64,000 nucleotides of DNA from Gammaproteobacteria bacterium Gsub (lineage in GTDB: Bacteria; Pseudomonadota; Gammaproteobacteria; PS1; Pseudothioglobaceae). This document shows positions 56,030-64,000 of the stretch, in pieces. The stretch lies in assembly GCA_002007405.1 (NCBI GenBank), contig JYIN01000005.1, positions 1 through 64,000 on the forward strand, written 5' to 3'. The notes under the pieces are model-generated. The model did not search any database. It saw only the letters and a list, made by a program, of their open reading frames with translations, and had not been told where the DNA came from. Both the position numbers and the translations under genes were made by a program. The stretch's first letter is position 1, and each line of letters starts with the position of its first letter.

Positions 56030-56983
56030 ATGACAAGCCCTATTTATGACCAATTAGGTTTTGGCATTACTTGCATTGACACACAGCATATGCGTCGTCC
56101 AGGATTTGTGGCAGTGTATTTGCTTGAAGATGCGGGGCGGGCTGCATTTATTGATACTGGCTGCTACCTCTCAGTGCCGACACTGCTATCAGTGCTTGAT
56201 GATAAAAATATAAAGCAAGAAAATGTTGATTTTGTCATCCTTACCCATATCCATTTGGATCATGCAGGGGGTGCAGGCAGACTCATTAAATATCTGCCAA
56301 ATGCAAAAATATATGTGCATGAATATGGGGCGCGTCATTTGGTTGATCCTGCTAAATTACGCGCTGGGGTAATTAGCGTCTATGGGGCGTTATTTTTTAA
56401 GCAATTTTTGGGTGATTTAGTGCCGATAGAAAAATCACGCATTGCCATTATCAAAGATGAGCAAAAAATCACTTTGGGCAAGCGCCGATTAAAATTTATT
56501 AACACCCCAGGTCATGCACGCCACCACGCCTGTATTTGGGATGAAAAATCGGGTGGTATTTTTAGCGGTGATACGCTGGGGGTGAGCTATCGTGAATTTG
56601 ACACCAAACAAGGGGCGTTGATATTTCCACCAACCACACCGATACAATTCGACCCCAACACTTGGAAAAATAGCATTCAAAAATTGATGCAGCTAAAACC
56701 AAAATACGCCTATTTAACCCATTTTAATCGCATTAAATTTGGGCAAAAATCTGCTGATATGTTGATTGAGCATATTGACGGGTTTGTGAGCATTGCTACT
56801 CGGTTAAAAAATGTAAAAAATCGCCATCAATCTATCAAACAAGCTTTACTTGCTTATCTACTAGAAATTGCTACCAGTCATGGTGTAGTACTTGACGAGG
56901 CACAACAAACTTATCTGTTTAAGGGCGATTTAGAAATTTGCGTCCAAGGACTCGAAGTTTGGTTGGACAGCCCTGATTTTTAA
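56030..56983 (+). CDS. Metallo-beta-lactamase-fold hydrolase (cytoplasmic)
   Basis: 317 aa without signal peptide. '[14 protein letters not shown]' is the HxHxDH site near residue 72. '[14 protein letters not shown]' and '[11 protein letters not shown]' give further ligands. '[13 protein letters not shown]' is a C-terminal His region. The family is broad (glyoxalase II-like or other hydrolases). Its 3' end overlaps the convergent pepA stop by 4 nt. Confidence 0.85.
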   Translation: MTSPIYDQLGFGITCIDTQHMRRPGFVAVYLLEDAGRAAFIDTGCYLSVPTLLSVLDDKNIKQENVDFVILTHIHLDHAGGAGRLIKYLPNAKIYVHEYGARHLVDPAKLRAGVISVYGALFFKQFLGDLVPIEKSRIAIIKDEQKITLGKRRLKFINTPGHARHHACIWDEKSGGIFSGDTLGVSYREFDTKQGALIFPPTTPIQFDPNTWKNSIQKLMQLKPKYAYLTHFNRIKFGQKSADMLIEHIDGFVSIATRLKNVKNRHQSIKQALLAYLLEIATSHGVVLDEAQQTYLFKGDLEICVQGLEVWLDSPDF

Positions 56984-58302
56984 TCTGCTTGATTTAAAAT
57001 ATATTGCACAAGTAATGGCACTGGGCGACCTGTTGCTCCCTTTTTATGACCACTGACCCAAGCAGTGCCAGCAATATCAAGGTGTGCCCAACGATAATCT
57101 TTAGTAAATCTGGCTAAAAAACAAGCCGCAGTGAGAGTCCCTGCCCCTCCGGGCCCACTAATATTTGCCATATCAGCAAAATTGGATTTTAATTGTTCAT
57201 CATATTCTTCTTCAAGCGGCAGTTGCCAGACGCCGTCAAGTGCGGTTTTTGAGGCACTCATAATCTCGTCTGCCAAGCTTTGATTGTTACTCATAAGCCC
57301 GGTATTGTGCTTACCCAGTGCAACCACCACCGAACCTGTGAGAGTGGCAATATCAATGACTACTTTAGGATTAAATTTTTTAACATAAGTAAGTGCATCG
57401 CACAAAATCATCCGCCCCTCAGCATCAGTATTGAGAATTTCAATCGTCTGCCCAGACATGCTTTTAACCACATCAACGGGTTTAGAAGCGTTATGTGCTG
57501 GCATATTTTCAACTGCTGGCACCACGATGGTTAAATTGATCTTTGCCCGTAACTGGGCGATGGTGCGTATCACCCCCAGTGTTGATGCCCCGCCACACAT
57601 ATCAAATTTCATCTCGTCCATAGTATTGCCGGGCTTGAGTGAGATGCCACCAGAATCAAAGGTAACCCCTTTACCTACCAGCACAATCGGTTTGGCATTG
57701 CCAGCATTTTTATATGTTAGGCTAATGAGTTTAGGCGGCTCAATTGATCCTTTAGATATGGATAATAGTGAGTTCATGCCTAATTTTCGCATGTCTTTTT
57801 CTTCCAAAATTTCACATTTAAGTGAAAACTCAGTCGCTAAATCTTGTGCTACTTGTGCCAAATAGGTGGGCGTGCAAACATTGGATGGCAAATCACCCAA
57901 AGTGCGGGTCAGTGCCACGCCATCTGCTACTGCTACAGCGGTGTTGATTTCATTTTGCTCGCCATGTTCAAAGGTTACTAATTGTAGGGCATTGTTATCA
58001 TTTTTATCCAAGCCTACTTTTTGAATTTGATAATCGTTATTGGCAATTGCTTGCACAGTGATATTAACAAAATTATTAACTTCAAGCACAGGAAAAAATA
58101 GTGCTTGAATATTAAATTTGTTGGCAGTTTGTGCCAAGGTAATGGCTAGTTTTTTGACCGTTTTGGCATTAGGATTCTCATTGCCAAGCCCAATTTTTAA
58201 ACTCCCACTGGAGTCAAATCGCACTGCATTTAACTCTAAATCCTGCTCAAATATGACTTGCATTTGTCCATCTGTGGCAAGCTTATTGATTTTAAATTCC
58301 AT
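56980..58302 (-). CDS. pepA: Leucyl aminopeptidase PepA
   Basis: M17 hexameric, two-metal aminopeptidase. '[17 protein letters not shown]' carries a metal Lys and Asp. '[10 protein letters not shown]' and '[16 protein letters not shown]' complete the site. 440 aa, about 60 shorter than E. coli PepA, mainly in the N-terminal domain. E. coli PepA also binds DNA in Xer recombination; that role is not testable here. Confidence 0.95.
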   Translation of the reverse strand: MEFKINKLATDGQMQVIFEQDLELNAVRFDSSGSLKIGLGNENPNAKTVKKLAITLAQTANKFNIQALFFPVLEVNNFVNITVQAIANNDYQIQKVGLDKNDNNALQLVTFEHGEQNEINTAVAVADGVALTRTLGDLPSNVCTPTYLAQVAQDLATEFSLKCEILEEKDMRKLGMNSLLSISKGSIEPPKLISLTYKNAGNAKPIVLVGKGVTFDSGGISLKPGNTMDEMKFDMCGGASTLGVIRTIAQLRAKINLTIVVPAVENMPAHNASKPVDVVKSMSGQTIEILNTDAEGRMILCDALTYVKKFNPKVVIDIATLTGSVVVALGKHNTGLMSNNQSLADEIMSASKTALDGVWQLPLEEEYDEQLKSNFADMANISGPGGAGTLTAACFLARFTKDYRWAHLDIAGTAWVSGHKKGATGRPVPLLVQYILNQAD

Positions 58303-58364
58303 ATCCCTGTCATTGTTTATAAAAATGCGTATAATTTTATCATTCTTGTACTTTATAGAAAGAT

Positions 58365-59081
58365 ATGTTTAAAAAAATACTGCTTTTAATTGTTATCATC
58401 AGCACTCAGGCATTCGCCAATAAAGACAATGTCATTAAAAATTTATCACCATTTTTTGGCAATATTGACAAGGAAGATATTAGTGAAACCCCATTTGATG
58501 GAGTTTATGAAGTATTGCTACGCTCACCTATTGGCTCGGTATTAATCTCAAAAGATGGGCGTTATTTAATTCAAGGAGAGGTGATTGATTTAGACAAAAG
58601 ACAAAGAATGCCAAGTAGCAATAAAGTGAATCAACTCAAACAATCACTTATTAACACTATTAATGATGAAGATAAAATTATTTTTAAAGCCAAAAATGAA
58701 AAATACGCTATTCATGTCTTCACCGATGTTGATTGCCCATATTGCCAAAAACTACACGCAGAAATGCCTAAAATAAATAAATTTGACATTACGGTCAAAT
58801 ATCTTGCCTCACCGCTGGCACAATTACACCCTAAAGCACAGAGTGTAATGGAAAAAATCTGGTGTGCAGACGATAGAATAAAAGCAATAGATGAATACAA
58901 AAAGTATAAAACTATCCCTAATTCAAAACCCTGTGATAATCCAGTAGCAAGCCAACTGCAAATTGCCACAAAACTTGGAGTCAATGGCACACCGGCTATT
59001 TTTCTACCAAATGGCGTGCATATCCCTGGTTATGTAACCGCTGAGGTTCTTTTGAAAAGACTTGAAACTTTAAAACCTTAA
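58365..59081 (+). CDS. dsbC: Disulfide isomerase DsbC
   Basis: Periplasmic disulfide isomerase and chaperone. A signal peptide ([18 protein letters not shown]) leads to a dimerisation domain (about 20-75) and thioredoxin domain with the CPYC site in '[15 protein letters not shown]' (about 124-127; E. coli has CGYC). '[13 protein letters not shown]' is the cis-Pro loop. 238 aa. It is divergent from pepA. Confidence 0.93.
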   Translation: MFKKILLLIVIISTQAFANKDNVIKNLSPFFGNIDKEDISETPFDGVYEVLLRSPIGSVLISKDGRYLIQGEVIDLDKRQRMPSSNKVNQLKQSLINTINDEDKIIFKAKNEKYAIHVFTDVDCPYCQKLHAEMPKINKFDITVKYLASPLAQLHPKAQSVMEKIWCADDRIKAIDEYKKYKTIPNSKPCDNPVASQLQIATKLGVNGTPAIFLPNGVHIPGYVTAEVLLKRLETLKP

Positions 59082-59283
59082 ATTTGTTTTTGCCTCAGAT
59101 GCGATTTGCTGGGCTGTTTTAAACAAAAAATCACTTTCCAATTTTTGCCTTTCCAACTGAAAAGACATACTACAGGCACAAACATATTACGCCCACCCTA
59201 TTTGGTTAATAAAAAAATGGATGCTTTTGAGCATGCCCTATCTTCTATCAGCAGAGATTAAGGCTGTCTCTAAAATTTTAGGA

Positions 59284-59312
59284 TTGTGTTAAAATTGCAA
59301 CTTGCTTAGAAT
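59284..59312 (+). promoter_or_regulatory. Candidate sigma-70 promoter of trpA-accD-fkpB-ispH
   Basis: TTGTGT (59284-59289) and TAGAAT (59307-59312) are 17 bp apart, about 47 nt before the trpA ATG. The rest of the 278-bp dsbC-trpA spacer shows no gene I can defend. Confidence 0.6.
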
Positions 59313-59359
59313 TTTTAAAAAGGGCTGATAGCACTATGCTTGACCTATTCTAGAAGAGA

Positions 59360-60163
59360 ATGTCAAAATTAAAAAATATTTTCCAAACCTTAAAACAAAA
59401 CCAGCAAAAGGCATTTATTCCGTTTATCACTGCTGGCGATGGTGGATTGGACAATACTTATGCTTTAATGCAAACTTTGGTTGATAGTGGCGCGGATGTG
59501 ATTGAACTTGGAGTGGCATTTTCGGACCCAATGGCAGATGGGGTAGTGATTGCTAGGTCGCATCAGCGTGCGGTGGAGGCTGGAGTAAGCTTGGATAATG
59601 TTCTAGACTTGGTAAGGAGATTTAGACAACTCAATAACACCACGGCGATTGTGCTGATGGGGTATTTGAACCCAATTGAGATCTTTGGTTACCAGGCGTT
59701 TGCCGATAAAGCGCGTGAGTGTGGAGTAGATGGCGTTTTGGTGGTGGATATGCCCGCTGAAGAGGCGCATGATTTAAAGCGGCGTTTGGATGCTGTTGAT
59801 ATTGATTTTATTTTTTTGGTGGCACCAACCACAACGGATAAACGCTTAAAACTTTTAGCCACTATCGCCTCAGGTTTTGTCTATTTTGTTGCACTCAAGG
59901 GGGTAACAGGAGCACAACATTTGAATATTGAATCGGTTAATGCTAATTTGATGAAGGTTCGCAAATTTATTGATTTGCCTGTGGGGGTTGGTTTTGGAAT
60001 TAAAGATGCGACCACTGCACAAAAAGTCTCAAAATCAGCCGATGCAGTGATTGTAGGCTCTGTATTGGTCGCATTTATTGAAAAATATAGCCGTGATAAG
60101 ACTAAAATGCTAGCCAGTGTTGGCACTTTAGCAAAACAAATTTCCTTAGCACTTAAAAGATAG
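59360..60163 (+). CDS. trpA: Tryptophan synthase alpha chain
   Basis: Releases indole from indole-glycerol phosphate. 'IPFITAGD', '[19 protein letters not shown]' (catalytic Glu and Asp) and '[13 protein letters not shown]' are diagnostic. 267 aa. trpB, its partner, is not upstream; dsbC and a promoter-containing spacer stand there. accD follows after 8 nt, a usual trpA-accD pair. Confidence 0.96.
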   Translation: MSKLKNIFQTLKQNQQKAFIPFITAGDGGLDNTYALMQTLVDSGADVIELGVAFSDPMADGVVIARSHQRAVEAGVSLDNVLDLVRRFRQLNNTTAIVLMGYLNPIEIFGYQAFADKARECGVDGVLVVDMPAEEAHDLKRRLDAVDIDFIFLVAPTTTDKRLKLLATIASGFVYFVALKGVTGAQHLNIESVNANLMKVRKFIDLPVGVGFGIKDATTAQKVSKSADAVIVGSVLVAFIEKYSRDKTKMLASVGTLAKQISLALKR

Positions 60164-60171
60164 GTCTATTT

Positions 60172-61011
60172 ATGAGTTGGTTAGAAAAAATCCTGCCCTC
60201 AATTACCAGCGTGGTTAAAAAAAACATTCCAGAGGGTTTATGGCGTAAATGCCCTAAGTGCGCAACTACCGTCTATGCAGAAGAGCTTAAACAACAAAAC
60301 TATGTATGCCCGAGTTGCGACCACCATATGCGCTTAGCAGCCCGAGCAAGGCTTGAGAGTTTTTTAGATGCTGATACTCAAGTCGAAATTGCTCCTGATT
60401 TAGTAACCACTGACCCACTTAAATTCAAAGACCAAAAAAAATATAAGGAACGCTACTCTCAAGCACAAAAAAATACCGGTGAAAAAGATGCGCTGGTGGT
60501 CAAGGCTGGTACATTGAATAAGATGCCTGTTATTGTCGCAGCTTTTGAGTTTAGATTTATGGGTGGGTCAATGGGCTGCGTGGTAGGTGAGAAGTTTGTA
60601 TGTGCAGTGCAGGAGAGTATTCGCACAAACGCCCCGCTAATTTGTTTTTCCGCATCAGGTGGTGCGCGTATGCAAGAAGGGTTGTTTTCCTTAATGCAAA
60701 TGTCAAAAACCGCGTTAGCATTAAAATTATTAGATGAGAAAAAAATTCCTTTTATTTCTATTTTGACTGATCCGACTATGGGGGGTGTCTCCGCTAGTTT
60801 TGCAATGTTGGGTGATATTCATATTGCTGAGCCAAATGCACTGATTGGCTTTGCAGGACCAAGAGTGGTTGAGCAGACGGTGCGCGAGACTTTGCCAAAA
60901 GGGTTTCAACGCAGTGAATTTTTACTGAAAAAAGGTTTGATTGATATGATTTGTCACCGTCATCAGCTACGCCCTAAGGTGCACAAATTATTATTGGCAC
61001 TTCATGGGTAA
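60172..61011 (+). CDS. accD: Acetyl-CoA carboxylase carboxyltransferase subunit beta
   Basis: Carboxyltransferase beta half for malonyl-CoA synthesis. The Cys4 zinc finger is '[20 protein letters not shown]' with 'PSCDHH'. '[17 protein letters not shown]' and '[17 protein letters not shown]' form the crotonase-like active site. 279 aa, a little shorter than E. coli. It overlaps fkpB by 8 nt. The usual folC is absent. Confidence 0.97.
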   Translation: MSWLEKILPSITSVVKKNIPEGLWRKCPKCATTVYAEELKQQNYVCPSCDHHMRLAARARLESFLDADTQVEIAPDLVTTDPLKFKDQKKYKERYSQAQKNTGEKDALVVKAGTLNKMPVIVAAFEFRFMGGSMGCVVGEKFVCAVQESIRTNAPLICFSASGGARMQEGLFSLMQMSKTALALKLLDEKKIPFISILTDPTMGGVSASFAMLGDIHIAEPNALIGFAGPRVVEQTVRETLPKGFQRSEFLLKKGLIDMICHRHQLRPKVHKLLLALHG

Positions 61012-61411
61012 ATACAAAATTAACTACAAACTCTCTCATGCAAACGGGGCATTGGTGGATAAATCTTGGGAGAGTCCGTTGGAATTTGAGATTGGTGATG
61101 GGCAATTAGACCCGTGTTTGGAGGCTTGTGTGATGGCAGCTGAAGTTGGGCAACTACAAACTTTTTTATTAACTGCGGATAAAGCTTTTGGTGCAATTGA
61201 TGATGCAGCTTATCAAATTATGCAACGCGCAGATTTTCCTCAAGAAATGGTGATTGAATTAGATGCTGCTCTTGAGTTTAAAACCCCAACAGGTGAGAGT
61301 TATGTTGGTTGTATTGACAAGATTGAAAATAATAAAATTAGAGTTAATTTTAATCATCCTTTGGCAGGGTGTGATGTTTCGTTCCAAGTGCTAGTCCTTA
61401 GCAAACAATGA
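61004..61411 (+). CDS. fkpB: FKBP-type peptidyl-prolyl isomerase (FkpB/SlpA)
   Basis: 135 aa single FKBP with an insert-in-flap domain. '[23 protein letters not shown]' and '[21 protein letters not shown]' match SlpA/FkpB. Directly before ispH, overlapping by 4 nt, as in E. coli. Cytoplasmic chaperone or isomerase. Confidence 0.93.
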   Translation: MGKYKINYKLSHANGALVDKSWESPLEFEIGDGQLDPCLEACVMAAEVGQLQTFLLTADKAFGAIDDAAYQIMQRADFPQEMVIELDAALEFKTPTGESYVGCIDKIENNKIRVNFNHPLAGCDVSFQVLVLSKQ

Positions 61412-62337
61412 GAATTTTATTAGCCAATCCCCGTGGATTTTGCGCAGGCGTTGAACGCGCTATTGATATTGTCCAATGTGCTATTAAAAAACATGGCGCC
61501 CCTGTGTATGTGCATCATGAGGTGGTGCATAATAAATTTGTGGTTGATGGATTAAAAGCCAAGGGCGCTATTTTTGTTGAAAAGATGACTGAGGTCCCAC
61601 TGGGTGAAGTGGTTATTTTTAGTGCGCATGGGGTGTCTCAGGCGGTGCGTCGGTACAGTCAAAAAATCGGCTCAATCATCTATGATGCAACTTGCCCCTT
61701 GGTTACCAAAGTGCACAAAGAAGTTGCCCGCAAACAAAAGCAAAATATCCAAGTGATTTTAATTGGTCACAAAGGACACCCTGAGGTTGAGGGCACGCTT
61801 GGGCAATCTAGCGAGGGACAATCCATACAATTAGTTGAGAGTGTAGCAGATGTTGAGAATTTAGCATTAGATGATATGCCACTGCCACTTTCCTATACCA
61901 CACAAACTACTTTATCAGTTGATGATACTGGACAGATTGTGCAAGCGTTAGTGAAAAAATTTCCTAAAATTCAAGCACCGAGAAAAAATGATATTTGTTA
62001 TGCTACGCAAAATCGCCAAGATGCTGTTAAAAGCCTAATGCAAGAGGCAGATATGCTTTTAGTGCTCGGGTCTAACAATTCATCAAACTCAAATCGTTTG
62101 CGCGAAATTGCCGATAAAATGCACAAAAACGCCTATTTAATTGATACTGCTGACGAGATTAAAACCAGTTGGCTGGCAGCCGTTAATACCATTGGCGTTA
62201 CTGCAGGTGCTTCGGCGCCTGAGGTGTTGGTACGAGCAGTGATTGATTATCTATATGATTATGGTGCAACTGAGGTAGTTGAAGTCAGTGGTGCGTTGGA
62301 AAATGTGCATTTTCCAGTGCCTAAACCATTAAGATAA
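61408..62337 (+). CDS. ispH: 4-hydroxy-3-methylbut-2-enyl diphosphate reductase
   Basis: 4Fe-4S enzyme making IPP and DMAPP, the last step of the non-mevalonate route. Cluster Cys residues are in '[15 protein letters not shown]', '[11 protein letters not shown]' and '[10 protein letters not shown]'. The catalytic Glu region is '[12 protein letters not shown]'. 309 aa. The pathway's ispF is at 4761. Confidence 0.97.
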   Translation: MRILLANPRGFCAGVERAIDIVQCAIKKHGAPVYVHHEVVHNKFVVDGLKAKGAIFVEKMTEVPLGEVVIFSAHGVSQAVRRYSQKIGSIIYDATCPLVTKVHKEVARKQKQNIQVILIGHKGHPEVEGTLGQSSEGQSIQLVESVADVENLALDDMPLPLSYTTQTTLSVDDTGQIVQALVKKFPKIQAPRKNDICYATQNRQDAVKSLMQEADMLLVLGSNNSSNSNRLREIADKMHKNAYLIDTADEIKTSWLAAVNTIGVTAGASAPEVLVRAVIDYLYDYGATEVVEVSGALENVHFPVPKPLR

Positions 62338-62382
62338 TATTATTTATTCTTGAAAATACTACTTTAAACAGGAAAAAATAAC

Positions 62383-63327
62383 ATGACAAAAACAGCATTG
62401 ATTTGCGGCTCCTATGCATTTGATAGCATTATGGTGTTTCACGACCAATTTAAAAATCATATTTTGCCCGATAAAGTCCACATGCTCAATATTTCATTTT
62501 TAGTGCCTACCTTGCGCAAAGAGTTTGGTGGCTGTGGCGGGAACATTGCTTATAACTTGCATTTGCTGGGGGCAAGTGCAATACCGATGGCTACTGTGGG
62601 TGAAGATTTTGCACCGTATTTAGCTTGGATGCAAAAGCAAAATATAAACACCACACACATGCGGGTAATTGAGGGTGCCTACACTGGACAGGCTTTTATT
62701 ACCACTGATATAGATGACAATCAAATTACTGCCTTTCACCCTGGGGCAATGAATGATTCACACCAAAATAGAGTATCTGATGCCAATGCAGTAGACATTG
62801 GTATTATTTCTCCAGATGGTCGCGAAGGTATGATTGAACATGCCCAGCAATTCTTTGCAGCAAAAATTCCTTTTATGTTTGACCCTGGGCAAGGGATGCC
62901 AATGTTTTCAGGAACGGAGTTAGTAACTTTTATTGAACAAGCAACTTATGTGGTTGTGAATGATTACGAATCACAAATGTTAGCAGATAAAACTGGGCTG
63001 GATTTGACCACCATTGCAACAAAGGTTGAGGCTTTGATTATTACCAAGGGCGGGCAGGGTTCTGAGGTGCATACAGGTGGTGAGGTAATAAGCATTGCCT
63101 CCATCAAAGCACATTCAATCCAAGACCCAACTGGCTGTGGTGATGCGTATCGTGCGGGCTTGTTATATGGATTGATGAATGACATGGATTGGCAAACTTG
63201 CGCCCAATTAGCCAATTTATTGGGATCCATTAAAATTGCACACTTAGGTACCCAAAACCACCAATTTGATATTGCTAAAATAGAAAAACTCTACCAACAA
63301 AACTATGGACAACCTTTGTTTTGCTAA
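62383..63327 (+). CDS. PfkB-family kinase, adenosine-kinase-like
   Basis: 314 aa. 'FGGCGGNIAYNLHLLGA' near the N-terminus and 'DPTGCGDAYRAGLLYGL' near residue 246 (anion hole, catalytic Asp) are the PfkB signatures. The middle region 'AYTGQAFITTDIDDNQI' suits nucleoside-type members. Adenosine kinase is the most likely role; ribokinase or other sugars remain possible. Single gene after ispH with its own 45-nt spacer. Confidence 0.85.
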   Translation: MTKTALICGSYAFDSIMVFHDQFKNHILPDKVHMLNISFLVPTLRKEFGGCGGNIAYNLHLLGASAIPMATVGEDFAPYLAWMQKQNINTTHMRVIEGAYTGQAFITTDIDDNQITAFHPGAMNDSHQNRVSDANAVDIGIISPDGREGMIEHAQQFFAAKIPFMFDPGQGMPMFSGTELVTFIEQATYVVVNDYESQMLADKTGLDLTTIATKVEALIITKGGQGSEVHTGGEVISIASIKAHSIQDPTGCGDAYRAGLLYGLMNDMDWQTCAQLANLLGSIKIAHLGTQNHQFDIAKIEKLYQQNYGQPLFC

Positions 63328-63330
63328 CTA

Positions 63331-63351
63331 AAAAAAGGGAATTATCCCTTT
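63331..63351 (-). terminator. Terminator between kinase and restriction locus
   Basis: AAAGGGA-ATTA-TCCCTTT is a perfect 7-bp stem. On the minus strand it runs into a T-tract, so it ends the minus-strand 48-aa gene. It lies 4 nt after the plus-strand kinase stop. Confidence 0.7.
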
Positions 63352-63377
63352 AACTTGACAAAATAAATCAAACCTCT

Positions 63378-63524
63378 TTAATTGTCGGATTGCCTTTTTT
63401 TATCTAAACGCATCACAAATTTTTTATTTAATTCTGCCTTAGTTGGTTCTTTAGGGCGTTTGTGTTCTGCTGCATTTGATTTTAGTAGGGCGTTTGCCAC
63501 TTTGTTTAGTGTTTTTTGTTTCAT
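63378..63524 (-). CDS. Small basic protein, 48 aa
   Basis: ATG 63524 to TAA 63378-63380. The protein is Lys-rich and helical looking (LNKVANALLKSNAAEHKRP, then KAELNKKFVMRLDKKRQ). It starts 3 nt after the restriction-gene stop and is followed by a terminator, so it is probably the last gene of that transcript. I do not recognise it; a small DNA-binding or regulatory role is a guess. Confidence 0.55.
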   Translation of the reverse strand: MKQKTLNKVANALLKSNAAEHKRPKEPTKAELNKKFVMRLDKKRQSDN

Positions 63525-63527
63525 AAT

Positions 63528-64000
63528 TTATAAGTTAGCACTATAAGGCAAGGATTTAATATAATCTTCCATAAATTTCCAGTCTGGGTTGCCTTGATTG
63601 TCTACAGGAAGTTTAATTTTAGTTTTTAATAGCCTTTCTCCAGTCCAACTCCTACCGAATGAATATTTTGGTCTTTCTTGGTCAAGAATTGCCACAAGGA
63701 ATAGGGCGTTATATTTATTAAGGTTTTCATTATATCCACAAGATGTTTTACCGCTCATACCTATAAAATCATTTTCTTGATATGTTGTATAACCTGCACT
63801 GCCAGCCCCTATGTGGATAAATACAATACAATTTCCTTTAGAGATGTATTGGCTATTCTCTTCCTTTGCACACATTGCATTTAGCCCATTATTAGATTTT
63901 TTTGCAGCAATATAAGGTACTTCGTCTCCTTTTGTTAGTTCGTTTGTTGTTGCTCCCCTGGTGTCTTCTATATTTGTAAAAATTTCATCAAGTGCAAAAT
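63528..64000 (-). CDS. Restriction-modification protein, specificity-domain 3' end (partial)
   Basis: The frame is open from the right edge to the stop at 63528-63530 (about 157 residues). The segment 'GDEVPYIAAKKSNNGLNAM', then 'GNCIVFIHIGAGSAGYTTY' and 'FIGMSGKTSC' follows the pattern of a type I/IIG target-recognition domain (Methylase_S-like: GxxPYI, NNG, and a Gly-rich strand). It ends 'LPVDNQGNPDWKFMEDYIKS', which is common at the C-termini of type IIG enzymes and HsdS. The main body, including any methylase or nuclease motifs, is outside the window. Confidence 0.6.
   Translation of the reverse strand, partial: FALDEIFTNIEDTRGATTNELTKGDEVPYIAAKKSNNGLNAMCAKEENSQYISKGNCIVFIHIGAGSAGYTTYQENDFIGMSGKTSCGYNENLNKYNALFLVAILDQERPKYSFGRSWTGERLLKTKIKLPVDNQGNPDWKFMEDYIKSLPYSANL

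Noticed and set aside
59070-59168. 32-codon minus-strand ORF at the dsbC 3' end (MSFQLERQKLESDFLFK start)
   Set aside because: It overlaps the end of dsbC, has no ribosome binding site or promoter, and is too short to judge.

Overview
This window is 64 kb of AT-rich chromosome from a free-living-type gammaproteobacterium. Gene families, gene order (murC-murB-ddl-ftsQ, rplM-rpsI, ubiE-ubiJ-ubiB, dprA-smg-topA, suhB/trmJ, rodA-mltB-dacA, dnaX-ybaB-recR, pabC-mltG-tmk, fkpB-ispH) and base composition would fit the sulfur-oxidising SUP05/Thioglobus group, including the mussel and clam thiotrophic symbionts. That placement is inference; no rRNA or sulfur-oxidation gene lies inside the window. Almost everything is housekeeping. 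Only the two ends (1-900 and 63330-64000) look like accessory DNA.

Layout. 1-900: ends of two exported or surface proteins. 913-5240 (minus): ispF-murC-murB-ddl-ftsQ, ending without ftsA/ftsZ. 5315-10568 (plus): an RND permease, then an M4 metalloprotease split into a separate propeptide protein and a catalytic lipoprotein. 10637-12875 (plus): queD-folE2-DAHP synthase. 13190-14042 (minus): rplM-rpsI. 14504-16139: a redoxin and a periplasmic metallo-beta-lactamase-fold hydrolase. 16369-21232 (minus): ychF-gpmI-rpe and rplY-pth. 21390-25368 (minus): citrate synthase-ubiE-ubiJ-ubiB. 25960-29886 (plus): dprA-smg-topA. 29943-33865: suhB/trmJ divergent, argD-argF, and a 67-aa orphan. 34055-35757 (plus): hpf, mgtE. 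36044-42233 (plus): a cell-wall run (Mth938-like, rodA, mltB, dacA, dat, fused amgK-murU). 42265-50391 (plus): SRP RNA, dnaX, ybaB, recR, a methyltransferase, valS, an SH3 protein, guaB. 50473-52893 (minus): tmk and fused pabC-mltG. 52926-56983 (plus): two DUF1538 membrane proteins, a P-II-like protein, a CBS protein, a DUF302 protein and a second MBL-fold protein. 56980-62337: pepA, dsbC, trpA-accD-fkpB-ispH. 62383-64000: a PfkB kinase, then the 3' end of a restriction-modification gene with a small companion ORF.

Themes. Peptidoglycan is the main one: precursor synthesis (murB, murC, ddl), D-amino acid supply (dat), elongation (rodA), trimming (mltB, dacA, mltG), and salvage of MurNAc to UDP-MurNAc by one fused AmgK-MurU polypeptide. 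Isoprenoid (ispF, ispH) and ubiquinone (ubiB, ubiE, ubiJ) genes are also present.

Most notable: (i) a four-gene cassette of two paralogous DUF1538 membrane proteins plus a P-II-like and a CBS regulator, which looks like a ligand-regulated heteromeric transporter of unknown substrate; (ii) a thermolysin-type protease whose propeptide is a separate secreted protein; (iii) a 4.5S SRP RNA hidden upstream of dnaX; (iv) a probable programmed frameshift in dnaX; (v) two protein fusions, AmgK-MurU and PabC-MltG; (vi) a dispersed ~45-bp partly palindromic repeat placed just after stop codons.
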